From Mycobacterium sp. E1747 (GTDB taxonomy: Bacteria; Actinomycetota; Actinomycetes; Mycobacteriales; Mycobacteriaceae): a DNA stretch of 52,592 bases. The stretch lies in the NCBI RefSeq assembly GCF_001667775.1, contig NZ_LZJI01000163.1:1-52592 (forward strand). The letters are read 5' to 3'. The notes beneath the pieces were generated by a model that saw only the letters and a program-made list of their open reading frames with translations, ran no database searches and was not told the origin of the DNA. Shown piece by piece: positions 12,873 to 21,130 of this stretch (the first letter of the stretch is position 1; every line of letters begins with the position of its first letter). A program made the position numbers and the translations under genes.

Positions 12873-13811
12873 TCATGGCTGGCTGGTCAGGTAGCCGCCG
12901 CGCCGGAAGAATTTTTCGCCGTTGCACTCGACGCCGTCCGCGGCGCGGACGCGGGTGATCACCAGTCCCCGGTTGCCGCCGCGATGTGGGTCGGCGCCGC
13001 AGACCACGACGCCGCCTTCCTCCTGAACGATCACCCGGCCCGGAGTGCCGCCGTAGCCGGCCTCGGAGACGTGTGCCTCGAGGACCTCGATCCGCTCGCC
13101 GCGGTAGAAGGTGAAGGCGCCCGGGTACGGATCGGATAGCGCCCGCACGAACCGCGCGAGGTCCGCTGCCGACCAGCTCCAGTCGAGCAGGCTGTCGCAC
13201 TCGGAGCGCTTGTGGAAGAAGGTCCGCTCGGCCTTATTCTGGGGTCGCCAGACCGCGGTGCCAGATTCCAGCGCGGTCAGGGCCTCGGTCAGCACGTCCG
13301 GGATCAGGTCCATTCCCCGCAACACCAAATCGGTGCCGGTATCGGTGGGGCCGATCGGCACCGACCGCTGCACCAGGATGTCCCCCGTGTCGAGGCCGTC
13401 GTCCATCCGGTGCACGGTCAACCCGAACTCGGACTCGCCGCTGATCAACGCCCACAGGACCGGGGAGAACCCGGTGAACCTGGGCAGCAGCGAATCGTGG
13501 AAGTTCAGGGTGCCGTGCCGGGGCAGGTTGTACAGCTCCGCGGGCATTCGGTAGTACCAGCTGTTGACTACGATGACGTCGGGTTCGGCGCGCTTGACCA
13601 GGTCGATCGTCTGGGCGTCCACCCGCTCGGTGAGGTGCAGCGGGATACCCTGCTCACGCGCGAGCTCGTCGACTGGCGCCGACCAGATCGCCTTGTAGGA
13701 CTCGTCGCTGAACGGGTGGCTGACGGCGAGGACCACCTGGTGATTGGTGTCGATCAACGCCTGCAGCGTTTTGTAACCCCATGTCTGGAACCCGAAGAAG
13801 ACGACGCGCAT
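12873..13811 (-). CDS. fxbA: Formyltetrahydrofolate-dependent formyltransferase, FxbA-like
   Basis: This 312-residue protein resembles methionyl-tRNA formyltransferase. It has an N-terminal Rossmann-like formyltransferase domain and a C-terminal OB-like domain (from about 210). The catalytic triad is visible as N103, H105 and D141, within LNFHDSLLPRF and DDGLDTGD. Family members in siderophore clusters move a formyl group from N10-formyl-THF to delta-N-hydroxyornithine. This is FxbA in exochelin biosynthesis. The role is supported by the downstream exporter and NRPS and by two IdeR boxes about 80-120 bp upstream. It is probably the first gene of the operon. A housekeeping fmt is unlikely here because def and other translation genes are absent. 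No ornithine hydroxylase is visible in the window, so the acceptor remains inferred. Confidence 0.75.
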   Translation of the reverse strand: MRVVFFGFQTWGYKTLQALIDTNHQVVLAVSHPFSDESYKAIWSAPVDELAREQGIPLHLTERVDAQTIDLVKRAEPDVIVVNSWYYRMPAELYNLPRHGTLNFHDSLLPRFTGFSPVLWALISGESEFGLTVHRMDDGLDTGDILVQRSVPIGPTDTGTDLVLRGMDLIPDVLTEALTALESGTAVWRPQNKAERTFFHKRSECDSLLDWSWSAADLARFVRALSDPYPGAFTFYRGERIEVLEAHVSEAGYGGTPGRVIVQEEGGVVVCGADPHRGGNRGLVITRVRAADGVECNGEKFFRRGGYLTSQP

Positions 13812-13889
13812 ACGTCAACAACCCCTTTGTTTCGTCGACGGTCACCGGCCCGTGCCCGGGTCGCAGCAAACCTCACGGCCCCGGCGACC

Positions 13890-13908
13890 TTACGTTAGCC
13901 TAACCTAA
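13890..13908 (-). promoter_or_regulatory. IdeR iron box 1
   Basis: On the minus strand this reads TTAGGTTAGGCTAACGTAA, matching the mycobacterial IdeR consensus TTAGGTTAGGCTAACCTAA at 18 of 19 positions. It lies about 80 bp upstream of the fxbA-like ATG. IdeR with Fe2+ would repress the formyltransferase-MFS-NRPS operon in iron-replete cells. Confidence 0.9.
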
Positions 13909-13913
13909 GGTAG

Positions 13914-13932
13914 TTACGTTAGCCTAACCTTA
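13914..13932 (-). promoter_or_regulatory. IdeR iron box 2
   Basis: This is a second box matching the IdeR consensus at 17 of 19 positions. Its start is 24 bp from that of box 1, on the same face and orientation. Tandem boxes are typical of strongly iron-repressed siderophore promoters. Confidence 0.85.
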
Positions 13933-14468
13933 GGTTGCATCATTGGGCGGGTGCTGAAGCCGCCGCCAAACCACGGTCGTGCTGTCAACAGGCGCACAGC
14001 CTGCCGACCCGAAACCACTGCGAGCGAGGTTAATTCGAACGCCTACATCCAAAGGTGCTGACCGCATCCGCGGGAGCTGTTGTGCCGCAACATGATGACG
14101 AGTAGTGAGCAGCCCGCTGGATTTCAGCGGTATCACAATGTGTCCAATTCCTTCGCGTCGAAACGTCGGCGCGTTCTTGCTGCGGGCGTCGGCGTTCGAT
14201 GCGGTGTCGACGCAACCGGCGGATCTCCGCCCAGTCCTCCACCTTCATCACCCTCCAACCGTCCCCGGGGTGGGTCCCTTTTCCGAACCGCAGAGGGTCA
14301 GTTGGGCTCAAACGTCTTGAGCGAACTCGGAGCTGCCTGTTCGCGGCAGTGGCAACGTCCGCGGTGCTCTACGTTGCAGCTCTGGGGCGTCCTTCAAGTT
14401 GGGCATCGGCCAGTGTCGTTGAGCGCCGGCGTTGACCGGCGACGCGGCGGGCCCCAAGACGAACTGAA
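13933..14468. other. Intergenic stretch, no convincing gene
   Basis: This 536-bp gap lies between the IdeR boxes and the 3' end of the DUF4436 gene. Short open frames exist on both strands, but none has an SD, a recognisable domain or natural composition. The only structure seen is an inverted repeat at 14078-14092. Confidence 0.5.
14078..14092. repeat. Short inverted repeat TGTTG-N5-CAACA
   Basis: The arms TGTTG and CAACA are perfect with a 5-nt spacer. The inner 13-mer fits GTTGTGSCGCAAC, which recurs at 15737-15749 and, inside the MFS 3' end, at 11378-11390. It could be an operator; no protein is implied by the sequence. Confidence 0.4.
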
Positions 14469-15380
14469 TTAGGGACAGGATGGATGCGCTTGCTCGTCGT
14501 GGATATCTGACCAGATAGGGGTGGCGCTTTGGATTCTGCGGTCGGTGATGTCGGCTTGCTCTCCTCGGGACTTAGGTGCCGCCACCAGCAACAGATGTAG
14601 AGCAGCATCGAGCGCCAAGATGACGATCACCCAGACAACGACTGTGACGTCGACCCACCATCCCATTGGAGGGGCGTCAGGAAGCGCATTTCGGAGCGGT
14701 ATCACCGCAAAGAGCATTGCCGCGTACCACGTTGTCATGGGCGGCTGGAACTTTCGCTTGCCACGCGCGGTCTGAACCGCGACGAAGAGCCCGACCCCGG
14801 CAAGCAGAACTAAAACACCGAGTATGAGGACGGCCAACGCGCCCGTGCTTGGCGACCGCTGCACATTCACGCGATACGACGGGGGGGCAGCCGACTTGCT
14901 GGCGGTAACCTTCCACCCGCGGAGGCGGTCAACGAAGGTGACCGAGGTCTGTTCCGGCAATTGTGTAGCGCCGTGCAAGATTTCGACCGCAATCGGCCGC
15001 GCGCGGTAGTGATCGAATGGGTATTCCGCGGGATCGCCGGTGACGGACATGGAAACTGGGACGATGCCGGGCACCTCACCTTTGGGCCAGTTGCGCTTGG
15101 TGGAGGTCAGAACGGATGCGACGGCGACACCGAGATCTTGCTTAAGGACGTGGGTTTGCGGATCCAGCAATTCCGGTCCTGGTGAAACGATGAGGTTGCC
15201 CGTGAGGACGCCGTTGATTGGCTGAACCTCGAGGAGGTCGATGGTCACCAGTGTGCCGTCGGCGGCCGGCTGACCCTCAGTAACTTGACTGGGGCGACCC
15301 AACCCGGTGCTGGTATACAACGCGACGGTCACGACATATGCGGCAATGAACGCAACGACGCCACCGACGACCATTTTCAT
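14469..15380 (-). CDS. DUF4436 membrane protein
   Basis: This 303-residue protein has an N-terminal membrane anchor (MKMVVGGVVAFIAAYVVTV), an extracytoplasmic domain of about 160 residues, then three or four hydrophobic helices from about 180 to 270. The segment IPLRNALPDAPPMGWWVDV followed by a VVVWVIVILALDAAL helix is characteristic of DUF4436 proteins, which are common in mycobacteria. Function is unknown. It stands alone, with more than 500 bp of non-coding DNA on each side, in the same orientation as its neighbours but outside the IdeR operon and the catabolic cluster. Confidence 0.75.
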   Translation of the reverse strand: MKMVVGGVVAFIAAYVVTVALYTSTGLGRPSQVTEGQPAADGTLVTIDLLEVQPINGVLTGNLIVSPGPELLDPQTHVLKQDLGVAVASVLTSTKRNWPKGEVPGIVPVSMSVTGDPAEYPFDHYRARPIAVEILHGATQLPEQTSVTFVDRLRGWKVTASKSAAPPSYRVNVQRSPSTGALAVLILGVLVLLAGVGLFVAVQTARGKRKFQPPMTTWYAAMLFAVIPLRNALPDAPPMGWWVDVTVVVWVIVILALDAALHLLLVAAPKSRGEQADITDRRIQSATPIWSDIHDEQAHPSCP

Positions 15381-16018
15381 AAGCGACTGTCCTTACACGA
15401 GTCAGGCACGAAATGTTCTCCGCTGAGAATGTTATGACCTCATCAGGCGAATCGTCTGAACAACTCGGGTTGCAGGCGACGGCTGCTCGGTCACCTCGCC
15501 CAACCCAGGTGGTGAGCGCCTGGACGAGCAGCACCGGTGGGTGCGAGGTATGCGGGAGCGGATCTCACCGGTTGATTCACAGTCGATTTGCGGCGTCGGC
15601 GCGCAGTGTTCAAGGGCATTGGCGCGCCGGCCATCCCGAAGTGAATGTGCCACCTACCGATTCGTGATCGACGTCACGTGTTGTGGCAATTGTGGGGCCA
15701 GTTTAGCTGACGTAACATCGAGCTTCGGCGTAATAGGTTGTGGCGCAACATATAGATGATTATCGATAAACAGCGCCTGGGAATTGCTTTGTACTGCGGG
15801 CGATCTCAGTAGCTATTTGCGCGGAGCTTGGCGACGACGATGGCCAGGAATGCCGATCGATACGTCTGGTTCAAGGGCGGCGGAACGCCCGCGGCGTATT
15901 GTGCGGCAAGACCGGCGATGCAGCTCATGAGTGCGGTCGCGCAGTTGAACTGCGCTCGGTCGGGCAACCCGAGCGACTTAGCCGTCGACCGATGCGGTGA
16001 TCGGGCAGCGTGGTTCGT
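15381..16018. other. Intergenic stretch, no convincing gene
   Basis: This 638-bp gap presumably holds the promoter of the DUF4436 gene at its left end and trailing sequence of RidA at its right end. It contains a second copy of the GTTGTGSCGCAAC inverted repeat. No RNA gene or domain-bearing frame was recognised. Confidence 0.5.
15737..15749. repeat. Inverted repeat GTTG-N5-CAAC, second copy
   Basis: It reads GTTGTGGCGCAAC. It differs by one base from the copy at 14079-14091 and lies on the other side of the DUF4436 gene. Both intergenic copies continue as CAACAT and are followed shortly by GATGA. Confidence 0.4.
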
Positions 16019-16402
16019 TCATCCAAGATGCGCCCAGACCTCGATCTCGACTGCTGCACCGCCGGGTAGAGCCGCGACTTCGACCATGGAGCGGGCGGGT
16101 CGGAACTCGCCGAATACCTCGGCGTAGGTTGCGTTCACCTCCTCAAGGCTTCCGATGTCGGTGACAAAGATGGTTGTCTTGGCGACATCCGCGAGTGAAG
16201 CGGCGCAGTCGCCGAGAATGGCAACGATATTGGCGAGAATCTGGCGGGTTTGTGCCGCAGAGCCTCCATCGACCAACTGGCCCGAATCCGGGATGCGCCC
16301 CAGCTGGCCCGAGAGGATGAGCCAGTCGCCGGCGCGCACTGCAGATGAATACGGGCCGACCGGACGCGGCACGCTCGGCGTAAGAACAGTGGATACGGAC
16401 AT
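16019..16402 (-). CDS. RidA/YjgF/UK114 family enamine-imine deaminase
   Basis: This 127-residue protein has the standard RidA length. It carries the family core: PVGPYSSAV near the start, SGQLG, the active-site Arg in RPARS (R104) and a terminal VEIEVWA strand. RidA proteins hydrolyse reactive 2-aminoacrylate-type enamines and imines released by PLP enzymes. The start is supported by a GAGAAGGG SD about 8 bp upstream. It is the last gene of cluster A, 97 bp after the LLM gene. A threonine-synthase-like PLP enzyme in the same cluster would be a plausible source of its substrate. Specialised RidA paralogs also occur in aromatic pathways (for example 2-aminomuconate deaminase), so a dedicated ring-fission role is possible. 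Confidence 0.85.
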   Translation of the reverse strand: MSVSTVLTPSVPRPVGPYSSAVRAGDWLILSGQLGRIPDSGQLVDGGSAAQTRQILANIVAILGDCAASLADVAKTTIFVTDIGSLEEVNATYAEVFGEFRPARSMVEVAALPGGAAVEIEVWAHLG

Positions 16403-16499
16403 GGCGTTCCCTTCTCATTAGGTGACCATTTCGATGCGAACTCATTAGGTGCGCTCCGCAACCGCCGCCGCCCTGCTCGGGCCGCGCCGATCGTGACGC

Positions 16500-17522
16500 T
16501 TACAGCCGTGGGAGGACCTCGCGTGCCACCAGCCCGAGCATCTCGGGTGCGGTCGCGGGCGGCATTGGGCACAGGACGACCATGTCGGCGCCGGCGTCGA
16601 GGTAGCGGCCGATCTTCGCCGCGCACTCCTCTGGGTCACCGGCGATGGCGAAGTCGTCGACCCAGACGTCGGGCATCTCGGCCGCCACTGTCTCGGGGGA
16701 AGCGGGCAGCATGGCGGTGAGGGTGGCGCTGGCGTCGCCATAGGCGTCGGTAAGCGGCCCAGGCCCGATGGCCGCTAGGCGCGAAGCGAGTACCTGTCGC
16801 ATTGCCGCTTTGGCCGCACCGCTGTCGGGCAGGCATGACAGGAACACGTAGACCGCTAGGTGGGCGGCCCCATTCGGTCGGTCCTGGGATGTGCGCGCAT
16901 GGAGCCCCTCGTCGACAAGCTCGCGTGCGTGGCGCACGTATTGCGGGGTCGCGAGCACCGACAGGAGGGCACCATCGCCGATCTCTCCGGCGAGGCGCAA
17001 CATGTTGGGTCCACTGCCACCGACATACAGCGGAACCCTTCTGGCCACGGGGTGGACGAGCGACACATCGTTGAATGTGAAGTACTCGCCTTGTCGCGAG
17101 ATGGTCTCGCCGTTAAGTAGGCCGCGCATTGCGGTGACGCACTCGCGCACCGCCCGAAGCGGCCGCGGCCAGTGCACGCCCATCTGATCGAGCTGCACCG
17201 ACGGTCCCACACCGACAGTGGGGAGGAACCGTCCGGGGAAGGCCCGTGCGAGATTGGCGATCTCCATAGCGGCGATGGCCGGGTGGCGCACTGCCGCCGA
17301 GACCAACCCGAGACCGATCGGGATTTCTTTTGTGGCCGACAGAGCTAGCGCGGCGCTCGTCATGCCGCCATAGAAGAAGCAGTCCTCGGCGACCCAGAAC
17401 TGCGCAAAGCCGAGTTCCTCGACTCGTGCTGCCAGGCCGCCGATCCGTTCGGGTGGCGTTCTGGTGAAGGCGAGAACACCGACCGGAGGGCGGGACGATT
17501 CAGTGTTCAGGGCCGCGCCCAT
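16500..17522 (-). CDS. LLM-class F420/FMN-dependent oxidoreductase
   Basis: This 340-residue luciferase-like monooxygenase fold protein is recognised by GVLAFTRTPPERIGGLAARVEELGF at the N-terminus, LGLVSAAVRHPAIAAMEIANL, FLPTVGVG and a PLYVGGSGPNMLRLAGEIGDG region near 190-215. Mycobacterial members usually bind F420 (methylene-H4MPT reductase or FGD-like) or FMN. It lies 19 bp downstream of the M24 gene on the same strand. The reaction cannot be named from sequence; oxidation, reduction or monooxygenation of a pathway intermediate is likely. It resembles the cluster B LLM at 36733-37698 (both carry a PxYxxxxG..M...A....GA/DG segment) more than the LLM at 22429-23433. Confidence 0.85.
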   Translation of the reverse strand: MGAALNTESSRPPVGVLAFTRTPPERIGGLAARVEELGFAQFWVAEDCFFYGGMTSAALALSATKEIPIGLGLVSAAVRHPAIAAMEIANLARAFPGRFLPTVGVGPSVQLDQMGVHWPRPLRAVRECVTAMRGLLNGETISRQGEYFTFNDVSLVHPVARRVPLYVGGSGPNMLRLAGEIGDGALLSVLATPQYVRHARELVDEGLHARTSQDRPNGAAHLAVYVFLSCLPDSGAAKAAMRQVLASRLAAIGPGPLTDAYGDASATLTAMLPASPETVAAEMPDVWVDDFAIAGDPEECAAKIGRYLDAGADMVVLCPMPPATAPEMLGLVAREVLPRL

Positions 17523-17541
17523 CTCGCGTCGTGGCCGGGCA

Positions 17542-18708
17542 TCAGGTGAGGATGGCGAGGTCGTGGTCGAGGGTGGTCCAGACTTCGAAACCAGTGTCGG
17601 TGACCAGACCGGTGTCTTCGACCATCATTCCGCCCCAACCTAACTCGTAATAGGGGGTTTCCAGGCACAGCACCATCCCGGCCTCGAGAGCGGTCGTGGC
17701 AGTCGGGCCGATCACAGGCCGCTCGTAGACCGACATGCCGATCGCATGGCCCACATGGTTACGCTCGTAGTGGGCGATTCCGCTGGCGCGGACAGTATCG
17801 ACCGCCGTCGCGAACAGCTCATCGGCTCGTACGCCGGCGCGGGTGTGTTCGATCTCTACGCGCAGTCCTTCCCGGATCGCTTCGTAATAGGAAAGTTGTT
17901 TGTCAGTCGCGCCGCTGATGACCGCGGTCCGGGCAATGTCTGACCAGTAACCTTCGTATTGGCATCCGATATCGAGGCGCAGGAGGTCACCGGCCTGCAG
18001 TTCGCGTTCTGAGGCGATTGCGCCCGAAAAGGGGCTGCGTTCTCCGGATGTCACGACCAAAAAGCGTGGCTCGCCGCCACGTGCAACCATCGCCGCGGCC
18101 ACGGCCCGAGCGACGTCACGCTCTCGGACGCCCGGTGCGGCCGTGGCGAAACCAGCACGAATCCCGTCCTCAGCGATGTTGCATGCGATCCGCAGCAGCT
18201 CTTGCTCGGCCGGCAGCTTGACTGTGCGCACGCTCAATAACCACTCGGTGGCGTCGACGGGTGCGTTCGCTCGATCATCGAAACAGCCCGCGACCCGCGC
18301 CGGCGACTCGATGCCCAGCACCCCATCGTCGCCCCCCGCCTGCTTGCACGCCGCCACAACTGCTTGCCTGAAACTGTTGTTGCGGCCACTGAACCCCGAT
18401 GCCGGGCCGTCACCGGCGAAGAAGAAGCTGCCGAACGTGACAAGCCCATCGGGTTCGAAACCCCCGTCGATGGCGTTAGCCACCTCACCCGCTGGGATCA
18501 CCAACAGCACCGCCGACGCGGACACCACCGCGGCCAACGGGTAATCGGCAAACAGTTTCGCGCTGATACTGCGAAACCCAGTCACATACGACACCGACTC
18601 CGGGGTCGTCGCAATCAGCACATCGAACGGAGCGGCAGCCAGCCGCTTCTGCAAATGGGAAGTACGTGCCGCCGCCAAGACACGCGCAGTGGCGAGATTA
18701 CTTTCCAT
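17542..18708 (-). CDS. M24-family metallohydrolase (Xaa-Pro peptidase / creatinase / ectoine-hydrolase-like), copy A
   Basis: This 388-residue protein has an N-terminal creatinase-like domain (to about 170) and a C-terminal pita-bread M24 domain. All five metal ligands are present: D246 and D257 (LDIG....GYWSDIART), H321 (HVGHAIG), E350 (LETPYYE) and E364 (MMVEDTG). An in-frame ATG 24 bp upstream exists, but ATG 18708 has GGGG at SD distance and aligns with the paralog at 34320. Family activities include Xaa-Pro aminopeptidase, creatinase and ectoine hydrolase (DoeA/EutD), so C-N bond hydrolysis is the safe statement. A 62-bp element shared with the P450 promoter and a fragment of an LLM gene lie upstream. 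Confidence 0.85.
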   Translation of the reverse strand: MESNLATARVLAAARTSHLQKRLAAAPFDVLIATTPESVSYVTGFRSISAKLFADYPLAAVVSASAVLLVIPAGEVANAIDGGFEPDGLVTFGSFFFAGDGPASGFSGRNNSFRQAVVAACKQAGGDDGVLGIESPARVAGCFDDRANAPVDATEWLLSVRTVKLPAEQELLRIACNIAEDGIRAGFATAAPGVRERDVARAVAAAMVARGGEPRFLVVTSGERSPFSGAIASERELQAGDLLRLDIGCQYEGYWSDIARTAVISGATDKQLSYYEAIREGLRVEIEHTRAGVRADELFATAVDTVRASGIAHYERNHVGHAIGMSVYERPVIGPTATTALEAGMVLCLETPYYELGWGGMMVEDTGLVTDTGFEVWTTLDHDLAILT

Positions 18709-18754
18709 GAAACAATCCCCACCCGACCACAAACATCGACAACATTTCGAAGGT

Positions 18755-18800
18755 CTCGCTCTCCATAGATCGGTCCCATCTCAGCGATAAACGCGGATAT
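18755..18800 (-). pseudogene. Remnant of the last ~15 codons of an LLM oxidoreductase gene
   Basis: The minus strand encodes ISAFIAEMGPIYGE, against MSAFIAEMGPRYGE at the C-terminus of the intact LLM (22429-23433). About 39 of 46 bases are identical (compare 22428-22473). The stop codon is lost. The fragment is joined directly to the 62-bp promoter-like repeat at 18801, as if the body of an LLM gene between promoter and M24 had been deleted. Confidence 0.75.
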
Positions 18801-18862
18801 GACGATCGTGGCGTTGCCTATCGTGACCTTGCAATGATGGTCTCGCACCACGGAACCCACGG
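18801..18862 (-). repeat. 62-bp repeat, copy 1 (upstream of M24 A)
   Basis: It matches 26965-27026 at about 55 of 62 positions. Both copies lie upstream of minus-strand genes. Both contain a conserved dyad GGTTCC-N7-GAGACC and a TTGCAA. Most likely it is a duplicated promoter/operator region. Confidence 0.75.
18839..18857 (-). promoter_or_regulatory. Candidate operator, TTCC-N7-GGAA type (imperfect)
   Basis: The minus strand reads GGTTCC, 7 bp, GAGACC. The right half has two mismatches to a perfect dyad. It is identical in both halves to the site upstream of the P450 gene (27003-27021). Confidence 0.45.
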
Positions 18863-18917
18863 CCTAACTAAACTCAGCTCCGGGAGCGGGATGGCCACCG
18901 GCTCGGCGAAGAGGGAT

Positions 18918-19769
18918 CTACCGATCCCAGGTTCGCTTCAAATCGTCTTTGACCGTAATGTGCAACCGCCCCAGGCCTTCGGTCTCCAACTCGACACGGT
19001 CGCCGTCCATGAACGGATCTAAGCCTGCATGGTGGGTCCCGGTTGCGATCACGTCGCCGGGTTCGAGGTCATGGGCAGAAGAGATCAGTGCGATGCATTC
19101 AGGAATCTTGTGAGCCATCGACGAGGTATTGAAGTCCTGCTTGAGGACGCCGTTGTTGTATAGGCGCACATTCTTGCTGTGCGGGTCACCGAACTCGTCT
19201 GCGGTAACGAGGAACGGACCGATCGGAGCGAAGCTGCGCCGCGACTTACCTTGGTAAAACCCGCGACCCAGGCCTCGGGCCGAGCCGTCGATGAAGTTCG
19301 TGTAACCGAACACGTAGTCCATGGCGTCTTGCTCCGTGACGTTTGCGGCGTGTCTTCCGATGACGAGAGCCAGTTCGGCCTCGCCATGGATCACCGACGC
19401 CGTCGGCGCCGAGGAAAGGTCCATGACGTCTCCGTCGCCGATAATGCAGTTGGGCGACTTATTGAACGCATCGATCGGTGTCGCTTCAGGGGCATAGGTG
19501 TCGATGTAGTTCACCGCCATGCACACAATGTTTCGCGGAAACGGAATTGGGGGTCGGATGCGGACAGACTCGAGCGGAACTCCTTCGGCAGTGGAAGCCA
19601 GGTTTGCGATGCTGTGCTGCAGTTGATCGAACTCGGTGATAACGGCCATGATGAGGTCCTGGGGAGTCAGGTCCGGCAGTCCGCTTGTCACGGCTGAGAC
19701 ATCGACCACCTGGTTAGATTCTGGCTTCAAAACGCCAAGATTGAACTCGTTGAAAAATAGCAGCTTCAA
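18918..19769 (-). CDS. Fumarylacetoacetate hydrolase family protein
   Basis: This 284-residue FAH-fold protein shows the family segments CMAVNYIDTY (usually VGLNY..H), the metal-binding GEAELALVIG (ExE) and FIDGSARGLGRGFYQGKS, with a terminal DLEPGDVIATGTHHAG. The family includes fumarylacetoacetases, 2-hydroxyhepta-2,4-diene-1,7-dioate isomerases and acylpyruvases, which cleave or isomerise ring-fission products. The frame extends to 19829, but the added residues look unnatural. TTG 19769 has a clear GGAGAAGG SD and gives the typical MKLLFFNE start. It follows the DUF3500 gene after 95 bp. In cluster A it would act late, after ring opening. Confidence 0.8.
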   Translation of the reverse strand: MKLLFFNEFNLGVLKPESNQVVDVSAVTSGLPDLTPQDLIMAVITEFDQLQHSIANLASTAEGVPLESVRIRPPIPFPRNIVCMAVNYIDTYAPEATPIDAFNKSPNCIIGDGDVMDLSSAPTASVIHGEAELALVIGRHAANVTEQDAMDYVFGYTNFIDGSARGLGRGFYQGKSRRSFAPIGPFLVTADEFGDPHSKNVRLYNNGVLKQDFNTSSMAHKIPECIALISSAHDLEPGDVIATGTHHAGLDPFMDGDRVELETEGLGRLHITVKDDLKRTWDR

Positions 19770-19864
19770 TGTCCTTCTCCCATATGATCGAGCGTGATGT
19801 TGGCCAGTTCCATTCCAAGACAGGATCATTCAGCCCGGCGTCGGCCGCTTCATGGTTCGCATGG

Positions 19865-21130
19865 TTATTGATTTAGCTCGAGTCCAGCGAGCGAGAGCTG
19901 GTGTGCCTCGCAATATTGGCGGATCAGGGCCATCCCGTAATCGTTGCCGTTGGGTGTGCGCATCAGGGTGTGGACGTGGAACCGCATGGCGGTTGGGTTC
20001 GAGAGGAAAACTCCTGCGTGATGGTCGAATTCGATAATGGTCACCGGGCTCTGGATCCGGTAGTAGAACGGGTCATCCGGACCGGCGCCGCCGATCCAGC
20101 AGAAGTGAGTGTTGTCGAGATGCTTTTCGACATCAGCCATTCGGGCGGCCCGTGGGCCGTCGGGTAAATGTCGGTGGTAGACCTCGATGAGTTCGACAAG
20201 CTTGTCCCGCGCGGCAGCGTCGAAGCCGGCAACCGGGGCTCCTTCATAGGGGATGATCCGGTTGTCCTGGCTCAATCCACACAGATGGAGGTGATCATTC
20301 GGAACAAGCCGACCGGGCGGCACCGCGGGATCGTACGCGCTGGGGAAGAGCACCACCCGCTCGCGTAGCTCCGGCGAAAGCACCTCGAATAGCTGCACCG
20401 CGAGGCTTTCCTCGTCGACGAACAGCTTTAGGCCTCGGCGTGGGCCATGGTCGACCTCGTTGGGCTCGGCTCCCCAAAAGCAGGGAGTCATGACCATCTG
20501 CGCGCCGATTATCTGACAGTTCATCACGACGTGATGGCCGTGCAATTGCCAGCCCCATGGTTCGGTCAGCGACGGATCGCCAAAAAGTGTGAAGTTGTAG
20601 CTGTATTCGTTCATGATCCGCGGTGCCGCCACGAGCGTCCCGAGGAACGCGTTCATGTACATGCAGTCCCGCAATTTGGCGTAGCCGATTTCGCTCATGG
20701 TGGTCTTGAGGAAATCGAATATGGCGGTTCGGGTTTCGGCGTTGACCTCGTCGAGCCGCAGTCCGTGCCGAAAGATATATATCTCCGGATTGGCCCAGCG
20801 CCGCCGCTCCACCGAGGTCAGCGGACGAACGAGCTTGGCGCGTTCGCTGGGGGTAACGGTCGACAACAAATTGTTCGCCGCCTTGAGCATTGCGGCTATT
20901 GGCGCGTCCTCGGCGGCGAGCTCGAAAAGCCCCGGCTCGACCGTCCCATCGACGGTCACGCCCTGGAACGGAACATTGGTCCGCGCAACGATCCTGTCCA
21001 ATGGGTTGTCTGCACCAAGGCTCAGAATCCGGCCGATGATGTTGTCCGAGTAGGTTTCTGCATCAGCGTCGAGGCCGATGTAGCGTGGCGAATCCTCCTG
21101 CGGGACGAACTCCCGAAATCTCGCGGTCAT
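19865..21130 (-). CDS. DUF3500 domain protein
   Basis: This 421-residue protein has the DUF3500 signature: the PFQGVTVDG region near the start, ERRRWANPEIYIFRHGLRLDEV, GWQLHGHHVVMNCQIIG and FFGAEPN-like CFWGAEPNEVDHGP, with a C-terminal HHAGVFLSNPTAMRFHVHTLMRTPNGNDYG. No enzymatic function is established for the family. The many conserved His residues suggest metal binding. The ATG overlaps the stop of the upstream PLP-enzyme gene (ATGA) and has a GGAGGACAAGGA SD, so the two are translationally coupled. This fixes the start at 21130, not the longer frame. It has no counterpart in cluster B within this window. Confidence 0.75.
   Translation of the reverse strand: MTARFREFVPQEDSPRYIGLDADAETYSDNIIGRILSLGADNPLDRIVARTNVPFQGVTVDGTVEPGLFELAAEDAPIAAMLKAANNLLSTVTPSERAKLVRPLTSVERRRWANPEIYIFRHGLRLDEVNAETRTAIFDFLKTTMSEIGYAKLRDCMYMNAFLGTLVAAPRIMNEYSYNFTLFGDPSLTEPWGWQLHGHHVVMNCQIIGAQMVMTPCFWGAEPNEVDHGPRRGLKLFVDEESLAVQLFEVLSPELRERVVLFPSAYDPAVPPGRLVPNDHLHLCGLSQDNRIIPYEGAPVAGFDAAARDKLVELIEVYHRHLPDGPRAARMADVEKHLDNTHFCWIGGAGPDDPFYYRIQSPVTIIEFDHHAGVFLSNPTAMRFHVHTLMRTPNGNDYGMALIRQYCEAHQLSLAGLELNQ

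Noticed and set aside
14080..14472. Plus-strand ORF of about 130 codons downstream of the DUF4436 gene
   Set aside because: No SD, unnatural composition and no domain; treated as non-coding.
16414..16451. 11-bp direct repeat CTCATTAGGTG upstream of RidA (16414-16424 and 16441-16451)
   Set aside because: Short, and one copy overlaps the RidA SD region; probably a small local duplication, with no other support for an operator.
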